Positions 42,547 to 51,164 are shown, numbered from the stretch's first letter. The stretch is DNA of 64,000 bases from AWTP1-9 sp035703165 (GCA_035703165.1 DASSYR010000110.1:1-64000), one strand, 5' to 3'. The notes: a model not told the origin generated them from the letters alone. Program-made: numbers and translations.

Positions 42547-43941
42547 TCAATATCCTAAAATCTTCAGCATACTTTGTGCTGATTGCTCTTTTGCAAAAAG
42601 CCTGTCTGTTAACTTCCCGTTTTTATCGTATTCAACCAACACATGTTTGGGAGAAGGGATAAGACAATGTTTAATTCCTCCATAACCGCTTATCTGGTCT
42701 TGGTAGGCCCCTGTATGAAAGAATCCGACATACAATGGTTCTCCATTATTCAGTTTTGGTAAAAACACTTCATTAATATGTTCCTCTGAATCATAATAGT
42801 CATGGCTATCACAGGTAATTCCTCCCAGCACCACTCGCTGATATTCCTGGTCCCATTTATTGATGGGGAGCATCAAAAATTTTTCGCCAATGCCCCATGT
42901 ATCTGGTAAAGTAGTTATAAAAGAAGAGTCTATCATATACCATATCTCACGGTCGTTTTGCATTTTTTGACCAACTACACTATAAATATGGGCCATGCTC
43001 TCTCCTACCGTAAAGCTGCCAAATTCTGTAAAAATATTCGGCATTGGCACGTTTGCTTTTTTACAAGATTGTTTGATGTTTCTTACAATTTCATTAATCA
43101 TAAACTGGTAATTATATTCAAATCCCAGTGAATGTTTAATGGGAAAACCACCGCCAATATTGATACTATCTAACTCCGGACAAATTTTCTTTAACTGGCA
43201 ATAAAGATTAATTATTTTATTTAATTCACTCCAGTAATAGATATCATCTTTAATCCCTTTGTTTAAAAATATATGGAGCATTTTAAGCTGAAACCGATCT
43301 TCATTTCCTTCAATTTTATCTACATAAAACTCCAACACATCTCTTGTTCTAAAGCCCAAACGGGATGTGTAAAACGGGAAAGACGGTTCCTCTTCGGCGG
43401 CGATACGAATACCCACTTTAAAGGGAACTTTTACGGATTTTTTATACTGCTGTAATTCATCTTTATTATCCAAAACAGGAATGACATTCTTAAATCCGCT
43501 ATTTAATAAACCGGCAATGCGGGTTATATATTGTTTTTGTTTGTACCCATTACAAATGATATGAATATCTTTTGTTATTTTCTTTTTATCATACAACTTT
43601 CTTATAATTTCAATATCGTATGCATAAGAAGTTTCCAAATGAATATCGTGCTTTAGTGCTTCTTCTATTACAAAAGAAAAATGGGAGCTCTTGGTGCAGT
43701 AACAATAGTGATATTTACCTTCATACCTGTATTTTTTCATTGCATCGGCAAACATTTTTTTTGCTTTTTTTATCTGCATGCCAATCTTGGGTAAATAAGA
43801 AAGCTTTAAAGGTGTGCCGTATTTATCAATCAGAGCCTTTACATCCAGGCCATTAAAATGAAGATAGCCATCAATTACTTCAAATCCCTCCTGGGGAAAG
43901 TTGAAGGTTTGCTTCACCAGATCGGTGTAAGTATTATTCAT
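42547..43941 (-). CDS. speA: Fold-III PLP decarboxylase, arginine-decarboxylase type
   Basis: A 464-residue alanine-racemase-fold decarboxylase. The PLP lysine is in YCYCTKSSHFSFV, the phosphate-binding loop is IGGGFPIKHS, and the second-subunit Cys is in LGGITCDSHDYYDS. This form is annotated as arginine decarboxylase in Bacteroidota (agmatine for polyamine synthesis), but diaminopimelate or carboxynorspermidine decarboxylases share the fold, so the substrate is a family inference. The promoter at 44006-44034 lies in the gap behind rplT. It converges on the secreted-protein gene with 11 bases between stops. Confidence 0.82.
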   Translation of the reverse strand: MNNTYTDLVKQTFNFPQEGFEVIDGYLHFNGLDVKALIDKYGTPLKLSYLPKIGMQIKKAKKMFADAMKKYRYEGKYHYCYCTKSSHFSFVIEEALKHDIHLETSYAYDIEIIRKLYDKKKITKDIHIICNGYKQKQYITRIAGLLNSGFKNVIPVLDNKDELQQYKKSVKVPFKVGIRIAAEEEPSFPFYTSRLGFRTRDVLEFYVDKIEGNEDRFQLKMLHIFLNKGIKDDIYYWSELNKIINLYCQLKKICPELDSINIGGGFPIKHSLGFEYNYQFMINEIVRNIKQSCKKANVPMPNIFTEFGSFTVGESMAHIYSVVGQKMQNDREIWYMIDSSFITTLPDTWGIGEKFLMLPINKWDQEYQRVVLGGITCDSHDYYDSEEHINEVFLPKLNNGEPLYVGFFHTGAYQDQISGYGGIKHCLIPSPKHVLVEYDKNGKLTDRLFAKEQSAQSMLKILGY

Positions 43942-44005
43942 TTATAACAATGGGTTGTAATTTTAAAAAACTTCCTCTGGCTGACCATATCAACCAGGAA
44001 CGACG

Positions 44006-44034
44006 CAAAAGTAATTTTTTGCTGAAATCTGCAA
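44006..44034 (-). promoter_or_regulatory. Promoter of the decarboxylase gene
   Basis: Minus strand: TTG at 44032-44034, 18-base spacer, TACTTTTG at 44006-44013 followed by CGTCG. It starts at the edge of the rplT terminator. Confidence 0.65.
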
Positions 44035-44068
44035 TAAAAAAACCGGGAGCTTTTTACACACCCGGTTT
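44033..44068 (-). terminator. Rho-independent terminator of rplT
   Basis: An 8-bp stem AAACCGGG / CCCGGTTT (44040-44047 and 44061-44068) with a 13-base loop; the minus strand continues with a run of T. It lies 24 bases past the rplT stop. Confidence 0.85.
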
Positions 44069-44091
44069 ATCGTATCCAAGAGCTTTATTAT

Positions 44092-44436
44092 TTACTTAAC
44101 GGAAGCTACCAGTGCCTTGAATGATTCCGGATTATTCATTGCTAAATCGGCCAATACTTTTCTATCCAGAGCTATCCCTTTTTTATTTAAAAGACTTATG
44201 AACTGGCTATAAGTTAACCCTTCTTCTCTTACTGCCGCATTGATACGGGCAATCCATAAAGTGCGGTATTCTCTTTTCTTCAATTTACGGCCAACATAGC
44301 GGTAGGTTAACCCCTTTTCTAATACGTTTTTGGCTACTGTGTAAACATTTTTACGCTTGCCATAAAAACCTTTGGCTTGCTTAAGTATTCTTTTTTTGCG
44401 TGCACGACTGGCAACGGCATTTACTGAACGAGGCAT
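44092..44436 (-). CDS. rplT: Large ribosomal subunit protein L20
   Basis: A 114-residue ribosomal protein of standard length. MPRSVNAVASRARKKRILKQAKGFYGKRKN is the basic N-terminal extension that threads into 23S rRNA, and the globular end (LWIARINAAVREEGLTYSQFISLL) is typical. L20 is needed for early 50S assembly and in several bacteria represses its own operon by binding mRNA. It follows rpmI after a 76-base gap that contains a perfect hairpin (44487-44508). Confidence 0.98.
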   Translation of the reverse strand: MPRSVNAVASRARKKRILKQAKGFYGKRKNVYTVAKNVLEKGLTYRYVGRKLKKREYRTLWIARINAAVREEGLTYSQFISLLNKKGIALDRKVLADLAMNNPESFKALVASVK

Positions 44437-44486
44437 ATTTTAATAATTTTAAATTTTAGGTTGAAAATTGTAATCTCACTTGCTCC

Positions 44487-44508
44487 AGATATCAAGGCTT
44501 TGATATCT
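44487..44508 (-). other. Intercistronic hairpin between rpmI and rplT
   Basis: A perfect 9-bp stem AGATATCAA / TTGATATCT with loop GGCT, starting 5 bases after the rpmI stop. It lacks a U-tract. It may mark an mRNA processing or L20-related regulatory site (inference). Confidence 0.5.
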
Positions 44509-44512
44509 AATC

Positions 44513-44710
44513 TTATTTTAACGCTAATAAACGTCTTACAAAGTCCAAATTAGATTTATGGACTTCACCGTCCCGACCTAAAGCACGTTTACGTTTTTTT
44601 GTTTTTTTGGTTAAAATGTGGCGTTTAAAAGATTTTTGGTGAGTGATTTTACCAGTTCCGGTCACCTTGAAGCGCTTTTTTGCGCTGGAGTTTGTTTTTA
44701 CCTTGGGCAT
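44513..44710 (-). CDS. rpmI: Large ribosomal subunit protein L35
   Basis: A 65-residue very basic ribosomal protein: MPKVKTNSSAKKRFKVTGTG, then KRHILTKKTKKRKRALG, and the closing LDFVRRLLALK. Length and motifs are normal. It is usually found as infC-rpmI-rplT; here infC is not upstream, and the operon has its own promoter at 44798-44828 with a structured leader of about 80 bases. Confidence 0.97.
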   Translation of the reverse strand: MPKVKTNSSAKKRFKVTGTGKITHQKSFKRHILTKKTKKRKRALGRDGEVHKSNLDFVRRLLALK

Positions 44711-44736
44711 ATTAATGCTTTTTAAGGTTCACCCTT

Positions 44737-44774
44737 GAGGCGGCGCTGCACCGGCAGCACTCTTATTGAGCCTC
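44737..44774 (-). promoter_or_regulatory. Structured leader of rpmI-rplT
   Basis: In the 5' leader the minus strand can form an outer stem GAGGC / GCCTC (44770-44774 with 44737-44741) and an inner stem GCTGC / GCAGC (44745-44749 with 44754-44758) closed by a 4-base loop. This GC-rich double-stem stands out in an AT-rich gap. L20-mRNA autoregulatory leaders are known in other phyla; equivalence here is inference. Confidence 0.4.
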
Positions 44775-44797
44775 TTCAGGACAATAAATTTGGAGCG

Positions 44798-44828
44798 CAA
44801 AGGTAACACCTCACAGGCAAAACGCCAA
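44798..44828 (-). promoter_or_regulatory. Promoter of rpmI-rplT
   Basis: Minus strand: TTG at 44826-44828, 20-base spacer, TACCTTTG at 44798-44805, followed by CGCTCC. It gives a leader of about 80 bases to the rpmI ATG. Confidence 0.7.
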
Positions 44829-44894
44829 GTGATTGAAAAAGTAATTTTATGGTACGGCACACCCAATTTGAAGGGACAGGCAGTCCTTTCCCGG

Positions 44895-46295
44895 CTATAC
44901 AAAAAACAAATACGCTAATAAAATAGATGTTATTATGCCTACTAAATCAGCCAGTAACATAGCTCCCGCCGCATAGCGGGTATCTCTTACCCCTACTGCT
45001 CCAAAATAAACAGCTATTACATAAAACGTGGTATCGCTGGAACCCTGAAGAACTCCGGAAAGCCTGCCGGCAAAGGAGTCAGGGCCAAAATTTTTCATGG
45101 TATCAATCATCATACCTCTTGCACCGCTTCCGCTAAGTGGTTTAATTAAAGCGGTTGGTAATCCATCCACAAAACGGGTATCGGCTCCTATTACCATAAA
45201 TATATTTTTCATCCCGTCAATAATAAAGTCAAACGTACCACTGGTACGCAACATACTAATGGCTACCAACATCCCCACGATATAAGGAATAATTCTAACG
45301 GCTGTTTCAAAACCACCTTTCGCTCCTTCAATAAAAGCATCAAAAACATTTATTTTTTTATAAATAGCTCCCGTTACAATAAGCAAAAAAATAGCGAGTA
45401 TCAATCCATTGCTTATAATTTTTGAAAAATCCTGTACACCCTCAGTTGTTAACGTTTTAAGATACAAAACCAGGGCTGCTATTACGGCTGACAAACCTGC
45501 TACCCACAGTAAAATAACGGGTTGTATTAAATTAATTTTTTGTTTAATTGAAACGATAATCAGTGCAGCCATAGTAGCGGCAAAAGTGGCAATCATACAA
45601 GGAATAAAAATATCTGTGGGGTTAGAGGCTTTTAAAGATGACCGGATTGCTATAATGCTTACCGGAATTAAAGTGAGACCGGAGGCATGTAAGCATAAAA
45701 ACATAAGTTGGGCATTGGACGCCTTTTCTTTACGGGGATTAATTTCCTGCAAACTTTCCATCGCTTTTATTCCAAATGGTGTGGCTGCATTATCTAAGTT
45801 CAACAGGTTAGCCGAAAAATTTAAAATCATGTGCCCGTATGCCGGATGTCCTTTAGGCACATCAGGAAAAATGCGGGAGAAAAAAGGAGCAATAATTCTG
45901 GACAAAAACTGGATACCGCCGGCTTTTTCTGCTATGCTTAAAAAACCCATGAACAAAGCCATTACTCCTATAAGCCCGATGCAAATATTCACGGCATCTT
46001 TGCAAGTTTCTAAAATGCCATTGGCATTCTGTTCTTTACAGATTATAAATTTACCTGACTCTGTTTTTATGTATTTATCCTCTCCTATTTTAGTTTCCTT
46101 ATTGTTTAATAACTGGGTAATGATGGCTGGTGAAATGGCAGCGCTATCTATAAGTTTTGTGTTACTGGTATCTCCTGATTTACCTACTACCATTTTGCTG
46201 AATACGGTTTTATTGTCGGGAGAAAACATATATTTAAACGCTGCTACCGCAATGGCAACAATTATAAATGCACTCCATATTCTGCTTAAAGCCAT
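44895..46295 (-). CDS. Nucleoside-recognition (Gate) domain protein, SpmA/SpmB-like fusion
   Basis: A 466-residue polytopic membrane protein carrying two nucleoside-recognition (Gate) domains, one from about residue 100 and one from about residue 320, the arrangement of fused spore maturation proteins SpmA and SpmB. Landmarks are LNLDNAATPFGIKAMESLQEINP in the first half and GARGMMIDTMKNFGPDSFAGRLSGVLQGSSDTTFY in the second. The organism need not form spores: homologues are widespread and their transported substrate is unknown. It is on the same strand as rpmI but has its own unit. Confidence 0.85.
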   Translation of the reverse strand: MALSRIWSAFIIVAIAVAAFKYMFSPDNKTVFSKMVVGKSGDTSNTKLIDSAAISPAIITQLLNNKETKIGEDKYIKTESGKFIICKEQNANGILETCKDAVNICIGLIGVMALFMGFLSIAEKAGGIQFLSRIIAPFFSRIFPDVPKGHPAYGHMILNFSANLLNLDNAATPFGIKAMESLQEINPRKEKASNAQLMFLCLHASGLTLIPVSIIAIRSSLKASNPTDIFIPCMIATFAATMAALIIVSIKQKINLIQPVILLWVAGLSAVIAALVLYLKTLTTEGVQDFSKIISNGLILAIFLLIVTGAIYKKINVFDAFIEGAKGGFETAVRIIPYIVGMLVAISMLRTSGTFDFIIDGMKNIFMVIGADTRFVDGLPTALIKPLSGSGARGMMIDTMKNFGPDSFAGRLSGVLQGSSDTTFYVIAVYFGAVGVRDTRYAAGAMLLADLVGIITSILLAYLFFV

Positions 46296-46401
46296 AAAAA
46301 CAATTTTGGATGTATAATGTCGTATGCCCGGGTTATCCGTAGTTAATTAAAATTTGAAGATAGGATTTTCAATTAATAAAAATCGTTTGCTTGCCAAGCC
46401 T

Positions 46402-46409
46402 TACCTTTG
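46402..46409 (+). promoter_or_regulatory. -7 promoter element of ychF
   Basis: TACCTTTG followed by CGCCGC, 44 bases before the ATG at 46454. A longer frame opening at TTG 46391 would overlap this box and is rejected. Confidence 0.6.
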
Positions 46410-46453
46410 CGCCGCAAAATTTTAAATCAGAAATTACAAATCACACGTCAACA

Positions 46454-47554
46454 ATGGGTTTACAAGCAGGAATTGTAGGGTTACCAAACGTAGGAAAATC
46501 AACATTATTTAATGCAGTAAGTAATAGCGCCAAAGCGCAGGCAAGTAATTACCGGTTTTGTACCATTGACCCGAATATTGGTTTGGTAGATGTGCCGGAT
46601 AAACGTTTGCAGAAACTGGCTGAACTGGTAAAGCCGAATCGTATTGTTCCTACTCAAATTGAAATTGTAGATATTGCGGGGCTTGTTAAAGGCGCCAGTA
46701 AAGGCGAAGGACTTGGAAATAAATTTTTGGCCAATATCCGTGAAGTAGATGCAATTGTACATGTAATTCGTTGCTTTGAAGATGAGAACATCCTGCGTGA
46801 TGAAGGGCCTGTTAATCCTGTTAGCGATAAAAATATTATTGATACCGAGCTACAGTTGAAGGATTTGGAAAGTATAGAAAAAAAATTACAACGAACAGAA
46901 AAGCTGGCCAAAACGGGTGATGCCAAAATAAAGGCGGAATACGAAGTATTAAAGCGATGCTATGAGCACTTGGAAAGTGGGAAAAACATTCGAGAACTGG
47001 ATTTGGGTAAAGAAGAAAGAATAGCCATTGCGGATTTATTTTTATTAACAGAGAAACCCGTTCTTTACGTAGCTAATGTGGATGAACCTTCTATGCATAC
47101 CGGCAATAAATTTTCTGATGCTTTAAAGGCTGCTGTGGCTGCAGAAAATGCGGAGGTGATTATTATGAATAACTCTATTGAACAACAAATAGCAGAAATG
47201 GATAATGAAGAGGACAGGCAATTGTTTATGGAGGAGTATAAAATGACGGAACCGGCTTTGGACAAACTTATACATTCAGCGTACCGTTTGCTCAACTTAC
47301 AAACCTATTTTACTGCAGGTGTTCAGGAGGTAAGGGCCTGGACGATACACACAGGTTGGAAAGCTCCCCAGGCAGCTGGTGTTATTCATACTGATTTTGA
47401 AAAGGGTTTTATCAAAGCCGAAGTAATGAGTTACGATGATTTTATCCAATATGGCTCGGAAGCCGCTTGCCGCGAAGCTGGCAAACTAAGAATTGAAGGA
47501 AAAGAATACGTGGTGAAAGATGGGGATATAATGCACTTTAGATTTAATGTGTAA
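46454..47554 (+). CDS. ychF: Redox-regulated ATPase YchF
   Basis: A 366-residue Obg-related P-loop protein. GIVGLPNVGKSTLFNAVS is the P-loop; DIAGLVKGASKGEGLGNKFL is the switch II region where YchF has a hydrophobic residue instead of the catalytic Gln. The NVDEPS segment occupies the place of NKxD, in keeping with the family's preference for ATP over GTP. The C-terminal TGS-like domain ends with the conserved KDGDIMHFRFNV. YchF associates with ribosomes and affects the oxidative-stress response. No operon partner is evident. Confidence 0.97.
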   Translation: MGLQAGIVGLPNVGKSTLFNAVSNSAKAQASNYRFCTIDPNIGLVDVPDKRLQKLAELVKPNRIVPTQIEIVDIAGLVKGASKGEGLGNKFLANIREVDAIVHVIRCFEDENILRDEGPVNPVSDKNIIDTELQLKDLESIEKKLQRTEKLAKTGDAKIKAEYEVLKRCYEHLESGKNIRELDLGKEERIAIADLFLLTEKPVLYVANVDEPSMHTGNKFSDALKAAVAAENAEVIIMNNSIEQQIAEMDNEEDRQLFMEEYKMTEPALDKLIHSAYRLLNLQTYFTAGVQEVRAWTIHTGWKAPQAAGVIHTDFEKGFIKAEVMSYDDFIQYGSEAACREAGKLRIEGKEYVVKDGDIMHFRFNV

Positions 47555-47718
47555 TTGAAAAAACAGCCAGGCAAGCCTATACACAAACCAAGTCTAATTA
47601 TCTTAAAATGGCAAAAAAATCAACTTGCAATCAATTTCCCGGATTCAATCTAAATTGTTAATTTGTACCAGATTAGCCTCTTTTAAACTAAATTGTAAGA
47701 CTTTTTCTAATATATTTT

Positions 47719-48096
47719 ATGTCTAAAGTTATTCTTCAAGGGCATTTCCCGGAACATGGTGTGTCTGTAAAATTATCCTTATTCACATTTATTGAGGAAA
47801 ATGTTTATGTAGTTTATTCACCAGCCCTAGACTTATATGGCTACGGGAATGATGAACAAGAGGCAAGACACAGTTTTGAAACAACACTACATGAGTATGT
47901 GAAATATACAACAAATAAAAAAACTGTAGAGCAAGATCTAAAAAAATATGGATGGCGGATTGACAAAAAGCAAAAAACCCTAAATAGTCCTGATGTCTCT
48001 ACATTATTACAAAAAAATGAATCATTTAGAGAAATAGTCAACAACAGACCATTTAAGAAATACGACATGAACGTTCAAATTCCTGCCTTTGCCTGA
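47719..48096 (+). CDS. hicB: HicB-family antitoxin
   Basis: A 125-residue protein with the N-terminal HicB fold of a degenerate RNase-H type: VKLSLFTFIEENVYVVYSPALDLYGYGNDEQEARHSFETTLHEYVKYTT. The C-terminal tail is short and lacks an evident DNA-binding domain. In HicAB modules HicB neutralises the HicA mRNA interferase; here the order is hicB then hicA, with stop and start overlapping (ATGA). The following hicA is frameshifted, so this antitoxin now has no intact partner in cis. A promoter is not clear in the 164-base gap after ychF. Confidence 0.75.
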   Translation: MSKVILQGHFPEHGVSVKLSLFTFIEENVYVVYSPALDLYGYGNDEQEARHSFETTLHEYVKYTTNKKTVEQDLKKYGWRIDKKQKTLNSPDVSTLLQKNESFREIVNNRPFKKYDMNVQIPAFA

Positions 48097-48334
48097 TGAG
48101 TACAAGGAAATTGTCAAATATTTCATTAGCTGAATACAGATTTTTTCTCTCAAAAGCCGGATGTAAATTCATAAGAGTTACGGTGGTCACGAGGTTTGGA
48201 CAAAGAAAGAATTAACACGACCAATTATATTTCAAACACATATTGACCCGGTACCTGAATTTATTATTAAAAATGCTTTAAAAGCATTGGGATATTCAAA
48301 AAATCAATTCTGGGAAACCTTAGATCAGGAATAA
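48096..48334 (+). pseudogene. hicA: HicA toxin gene broken by a frameshift
   Basis: From the ATG at 48096, overlapping the hicB stop, frame 1 encodes a HicA start (SLAEYRFFLSKAGCKFIR) but then ends at TAA near 48213 after unrelated residues. The remaining HicA sequence is in another frame from 48182: GGHEVWTKKELTRPI, then FQTHIDPVPEF and a closing IIKNALKALGYSKNQFWE, stopping at 48332-48334. GGHE carries the catalytic His of the toxin. The join between the two frames, at about 48177-48182, looks like one missing base. No slippery heptamer is present, so a programmed shift is unlikely; a sequencing error is possible. Confidence 0.8.
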
Positions 48335-48377
48335 AATCGTTTACAAGTTTTTTCAGAATAAACATCTCCCCACACAA

Positions 48378-48412
48378 ATAAAAAACCCTTGAAAGATAAT
48401 ACTATCAAGGGT
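48378..48412 (-). terminator. Terminator of tRNA-Leu
   Basis: An 8-bp stem ACCCTTGA / TCAAGGGT (48385-48392 and 48405-48412) with a 12-base loop; the minus strand continues with TTTTTATTT. It lies 15 bases past the tRNA end. Confidence 0.8.
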
Positions 48413-48426
48413 GCTCCATTTTTTTG

Positions 48427-48510
48427 TGCCCAGAACAGGAATCGAACCTGCACATTGTTGCCAATACCAGATTTTGAGTCTGACGCGTCTACCAGTTCCG
48501 CCATCTGGGC
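48427..48510 (-). tRNA. tRNA-Leu (anticodon CAA)
   Basis: The 84-base class II tRNA on the minus strand has a 7-bp acceptor stem GCCCAGA / TCTGGGC with discriminator A, a D-arm with GGTAGACGC, and an anticodon arm TCAGA-CTCAAAA-TCTGG giving anticodon CAA (reads UUG). It also has a long variable arm and a T-arm with GGTTCGATTCC. The 3' CCA is not encoded. It stands alone, with its own terminator. Confidence 0.97.
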
Positions 48511-48646
48511 AATTTAAAAGGCTCAAGGATTTCTTTATCTAAAAGTTTACACGTCATCATAACGACTTTCAACTGCTAAACTTTCAAATCCTTCAGTGGT
48601 TGCAAATGTAATTGTAAAAAGCAAAATGGTAAAATCAAATTTCGGC

Positions 48647-49153
48647 TTATTTCAGTTGTTCCTTAAGCCGGTTGAGGTATTTTTTTTTGTAATAGTATTC
48701 TTTCACCTTCAACAATTCTTCTATAGTAGTAACTCCTTCCTTATAATTTTCAATAATCGTTTGTACGGGTAAATAAATTTCATTTTCAGTGTCTTCTATT
48801 CCTGCTTTAATAAGAGGCAGGTTCTCTCCTCCTTCCATAGATGCTTCGGCCAACTGTTCGTTTAACGTCATCATTTCCATTAAAAAATCCGGGGGCAAAG
48901 GGTATTTTTCTTCTTCGGCTAAAAGTCCCTTTTCCATTAATACATATTTTATTACTTCATCGGGATTCTGAAAAGTTTTAAATGCTTTGTTAATTAATGC
49001 TGCTTTTTCCAACATGTCAGCCTGCACTGCTTCACTTTCTTGAGAAAAATAATCGGGGTGAAATTTTTTCTGTAATTCAAAATATTTTTTGGCAAGGCTT
49101 GCTTTTTCTACTTTCAAACTTACAGGTATGCCAAACAATTCAAAATACTTCAT
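48647..49153 (-). CDS. hscB: Fe-S protein co-chaperone HscB
   Basis: A 168-residue J-domain protein. The HPD motif is at residues 32-34 (KKFHPDYF), following the MKYFELFGIPVSL start that separates HscB from general DnaJ proteins. The C-terminal three-helix bundle (DFLMEMMTLNEQL) is the part that contacts the IscU scaffold. It recruits HscA and stimulates its ATPase during cluster transfer. hscA, iscU and iscS are not in this window; an A-type carrier lies at 17.7 kb. Confidence 0.94.
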   Translation of the reverse strand: MKYFELFGIPVSLKVEKASLAKKYFELQKKFHPDYFSQESEAVQADMLEKAALINKAFKTFQNPDEVIKYVLMEKGLLAEEEKYPLPPDFLMEMMTLNEQLAEASMEGGENLPLIKAGIEDTENEIYLPVQTIIENYKEGVTTIEELLKVKEYYYKKKYLNRLKEQLK

Positions 49154-49220
49154 CTGGCAAATGTAGGATATGAATATTAAATTCTAAGATGTAAATTGTA
49201 GCGTCTAATTGTAACAATTG

Positions 49221-50420
49221 ATGCTGAAAATTGGTTTAATACGAGAAGAAAAAGTACCGGCAGATAACCGGGTTGCTCTTACGCCTGCCCAATGCAAATG
49301 GATTCATCAAAATTTTTCTGATATAAAAATAATAGCTCAAACTTCGCCTACCCGCTGCTTCAGTGATAAGGAGTACAGTGTTTCGGGAGTGGAAGTACGG
49401 GAAGATTTGAGCGATTGTGATGTATTGCTTGGAATAAAAGAAGTGCCGAAAGATTTATTAATTGAAGGGAAAACCTACTTATTTTTCTCCCACACTAAAA
49501 AAGCCCAGGAATACAATAGGAGTCTTTTCAAAAAAATTATTGAAAAAAAAATAACGCTGATAGATTTTGAATGTTTAACCCACGAAGATGGTCAGCGAAT
49601 TTTAGGCTTTGGCTTTTTTGCGGGTATTGTCGGGGCTCATAATGGTATGATGGCGTATGGTAACAGAACAGGATTATTTAAACTGGGACGGGTAAAGGAC
49701 TGTAAGGATTACCGAAACCTTATTCACACCTATTTCGGCATTAAACTGCCTAAAATAAAAATTGCTGTTACGGGGAGCGGCCGTGTAGCTCATGGTGTAT
49801 TGGAAATAATGAACCTGATGGGAATACATGAAGTAGAGCCATTTGATTTTTTACACAAGCAATTTGATTATGCTGTTTATGTTCATCTTAAGGGCAGCGA
49901 TTTATACAAACGTAAGGATGATGGAACATATAACCGTAAAGATTTTCATCTATCTCCTCAAAAATACCAGTGTTTATTTTCGCCTTTTTCCAAACATACC
50001 GATATTTTAATGAACGGGGTTTATTGGGATAAGGGGATCCCTCCTTTATTTACGATAGAGGAATTTCAATCTCCTGATTTTAAAATTCTTTCCATTGCGG
50101 ACATAACGAACGACAAGATGGGGTCTATCCCTGTTAATGTAGGAGATTCTACGATTGCTGACCCTATTTATGCGATTGATAAAACAACTTTACAAAAAGT
50201 TAATGCGGGAGCACCCAATTCAGTAGATATAATGGCTATAGGAAATCTGCCCAATGAATTACCGAGAGATGCCAGTCGCTATTTTGGGGAGCAATTAGTA
50301 AAATTTGTACTGGAAGACCTGGTTCGGGGAGAATCTCCGGTTATTGAACGGGCCACTATGGTTAAAAAGGGAAAACTCACCAAACCTTTCGAATATTTAA
50401 AAGAATATGCTGAAGGATAA
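49221..50420 (+). CDS. NAD(P)-dependent oxidoreductase, saccharopine/alanine-dehydrogenase N-domain type
   Basis: A 399-residue two-domain dehydrogenase. The N-terminal half begins LKIGLIREEKVPADNRVALTP, as in alanine dehydrogenases, transhydrogenases and Lys1-type saccharopine dehydrogenases. FGFFAGIVGAHNGMMAYG in the middle is like the FGxFAGxxG of Lys1/LKR proteins. The Rossmann nucleotide loop is VTGSGRVAHGVLEI. It could make or degrade saccharopine in lysine metabolism, but the substrate is not certain by sequence alone. The ATG at 49221 is used, not the TTG at 49218. It is divergent from hscB. Confidence 0.8.
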   Translation: MLKIGLIREEKVPADNRVALTPAQCKWIHQNFSDIKIIAQTSPTRCFSDKEYSVSGVEVREDLSDCDVLLGIKEVPKDLLIEGKTYLFFSHTKKAQEYNRSLFKKIIEKKITLIDFECLTHEDGQRILGFGFFAGIVGAHNGMMAYGNRTGLFKLGRVKDCKDYRNLIHTYFGIKLPKIKIAVTGSGRVAHGVLEIMNLMGIHEVEPFDFLHKQFDYAVYVHLKGSDLYKRKDDGTYNRKDFHLSPQKYQCLFSPFSKHTDILMNGVYWDKGIPPLFTIEEFQSPDFKILSIADITNDKMGSIPVNVGDSTIADPIYAIDKTTLQKVNAGAPNSVDIMAIGNLPNELPRDASRYFGEQLVKFVLEDLVRGESPVIERATMVKKGKLTKPFEYLKEYAEG

Positions 50421-50441
50421 AGTCCTGCCCAAGAAATTAAA

Positions 50442-51164
50442 TTACAGGTATAAATAATAATCTTTTAACAAAGAAACAAACCCGGGAGAATATGCCATCT
50501 CTGTTTCTTTTATCACCAGTTCTTCTTGTACAGCTACTGTTTGTATTCTGCTTAATACAATTATGCTGCGAAAAGCTTTGTGTCGCGGTGTTTGCTTTAT
50601 TTCTAACCGATAAGAAGGATAAAGTTTCTTTTCGCCTGCATGGTATAAAAAATTATTAGCCCTGTGCGTGGGCAACAATATTGCCAAATTTCCTTCTGGT
50701 AAAAGACTTGCTTCAACAATAGTAAGCAGTTGATACAATGTCAATCCGGCATCATGTTTCGCAATATTTTTTTTTGAAGAAAAGGATTTTAAATCTCCTT
50801 CAAAAAAAGGCGGATTGGTAATAATAAAATCATATTTATGCGGGAAGGAAAACGCATTTGCATCGGCATTAAATAAATTCAATCTTTCCTTCCAGGGTGA
50901 ATTTTTAATATTTTGTTCAGCTTGTTCGTATGAAGATTTATCAATTTCAATTCCATCAATTTGAGCATTAAATTTTTGGGCAAGCATCAGCATGAGTAAT
51001 CCGCTTCCGGAACCGATATCAAGAATGGAGTTTACGTTGTTTGGGGTTTTTGATAAATAATTGGCAGCAAAAGCTCCCAACAGGCAGGCGTCTGTTCCCA
51101 CTTTTAATACGCACTGATCCTGGTGGATGATAAATTGTTTAAATTGAAAGTATGAGTTAGCCAT
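50442..51164 (-). CDS. trmN6: tRNA1(Val) A37 N6-methyltransferase TrmN6-like
   Basis: A 240-residue class I methyltransferase. FKQFIIHQDQCVLKVGTDACLLGAF is the start conserved in TrmN6/YfiC, ILDIGSGSGLLMLMLAQKF binds SAM, and the catalytic NPPFFEG motif of N6-adenine methyltransferases is present. In E. coli the enzyme methylates A37 of tRNA1(Val). The ATG at 51164 (MANSYF) is chosen; another start six codons upstream is possible. It follows tsaD on the same strand after 72 bases, so two tRNA-modification genes are grouped. Confidence 0.85.
   Translation of the reverse strand: MANSYFQFKQFIIHQDQCVLKVGTDACLLGAFAANYLSKTPNNVNSILDIGSGSGLLMLMLAQKFNAQIDGIEIDKSSYEQAEQNIKNSPWKERLNLFNADANAFSFPHKYDFIITNPPFFEGDLKSFSSKKNIAKHDAGLTLYQLLTIVEASLLPEGNLAILLPTHRANNFLYHAGEKKLYPSYRLEIKQTPRHKAFRSIIVLSRIQTVAVQEELVIKETEMAYSPGFVSLLKDYYLYL

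Noticed and set aside
45409..46317. A 302-codon plus-strand frame opposite the nucleoside-recognition gene
   Set aside because: The minus-strand product has conserved Gate-domain motifs; the plus frame is its shadow, with no start signal.
48170..48190. Programmed ribosomal frameshift in hicA
   Set aside because: No X-XXY-YYZ slippery heptamer and no downstream pseudoknot are visible at the frame change.
48427..48510. tRNA-Leu as an attachment site for an island
   Set aside because: I found no duplicate of the tRNA 3' end and no integrase adjacent; flanking genes are hicAB remnants and hscB.
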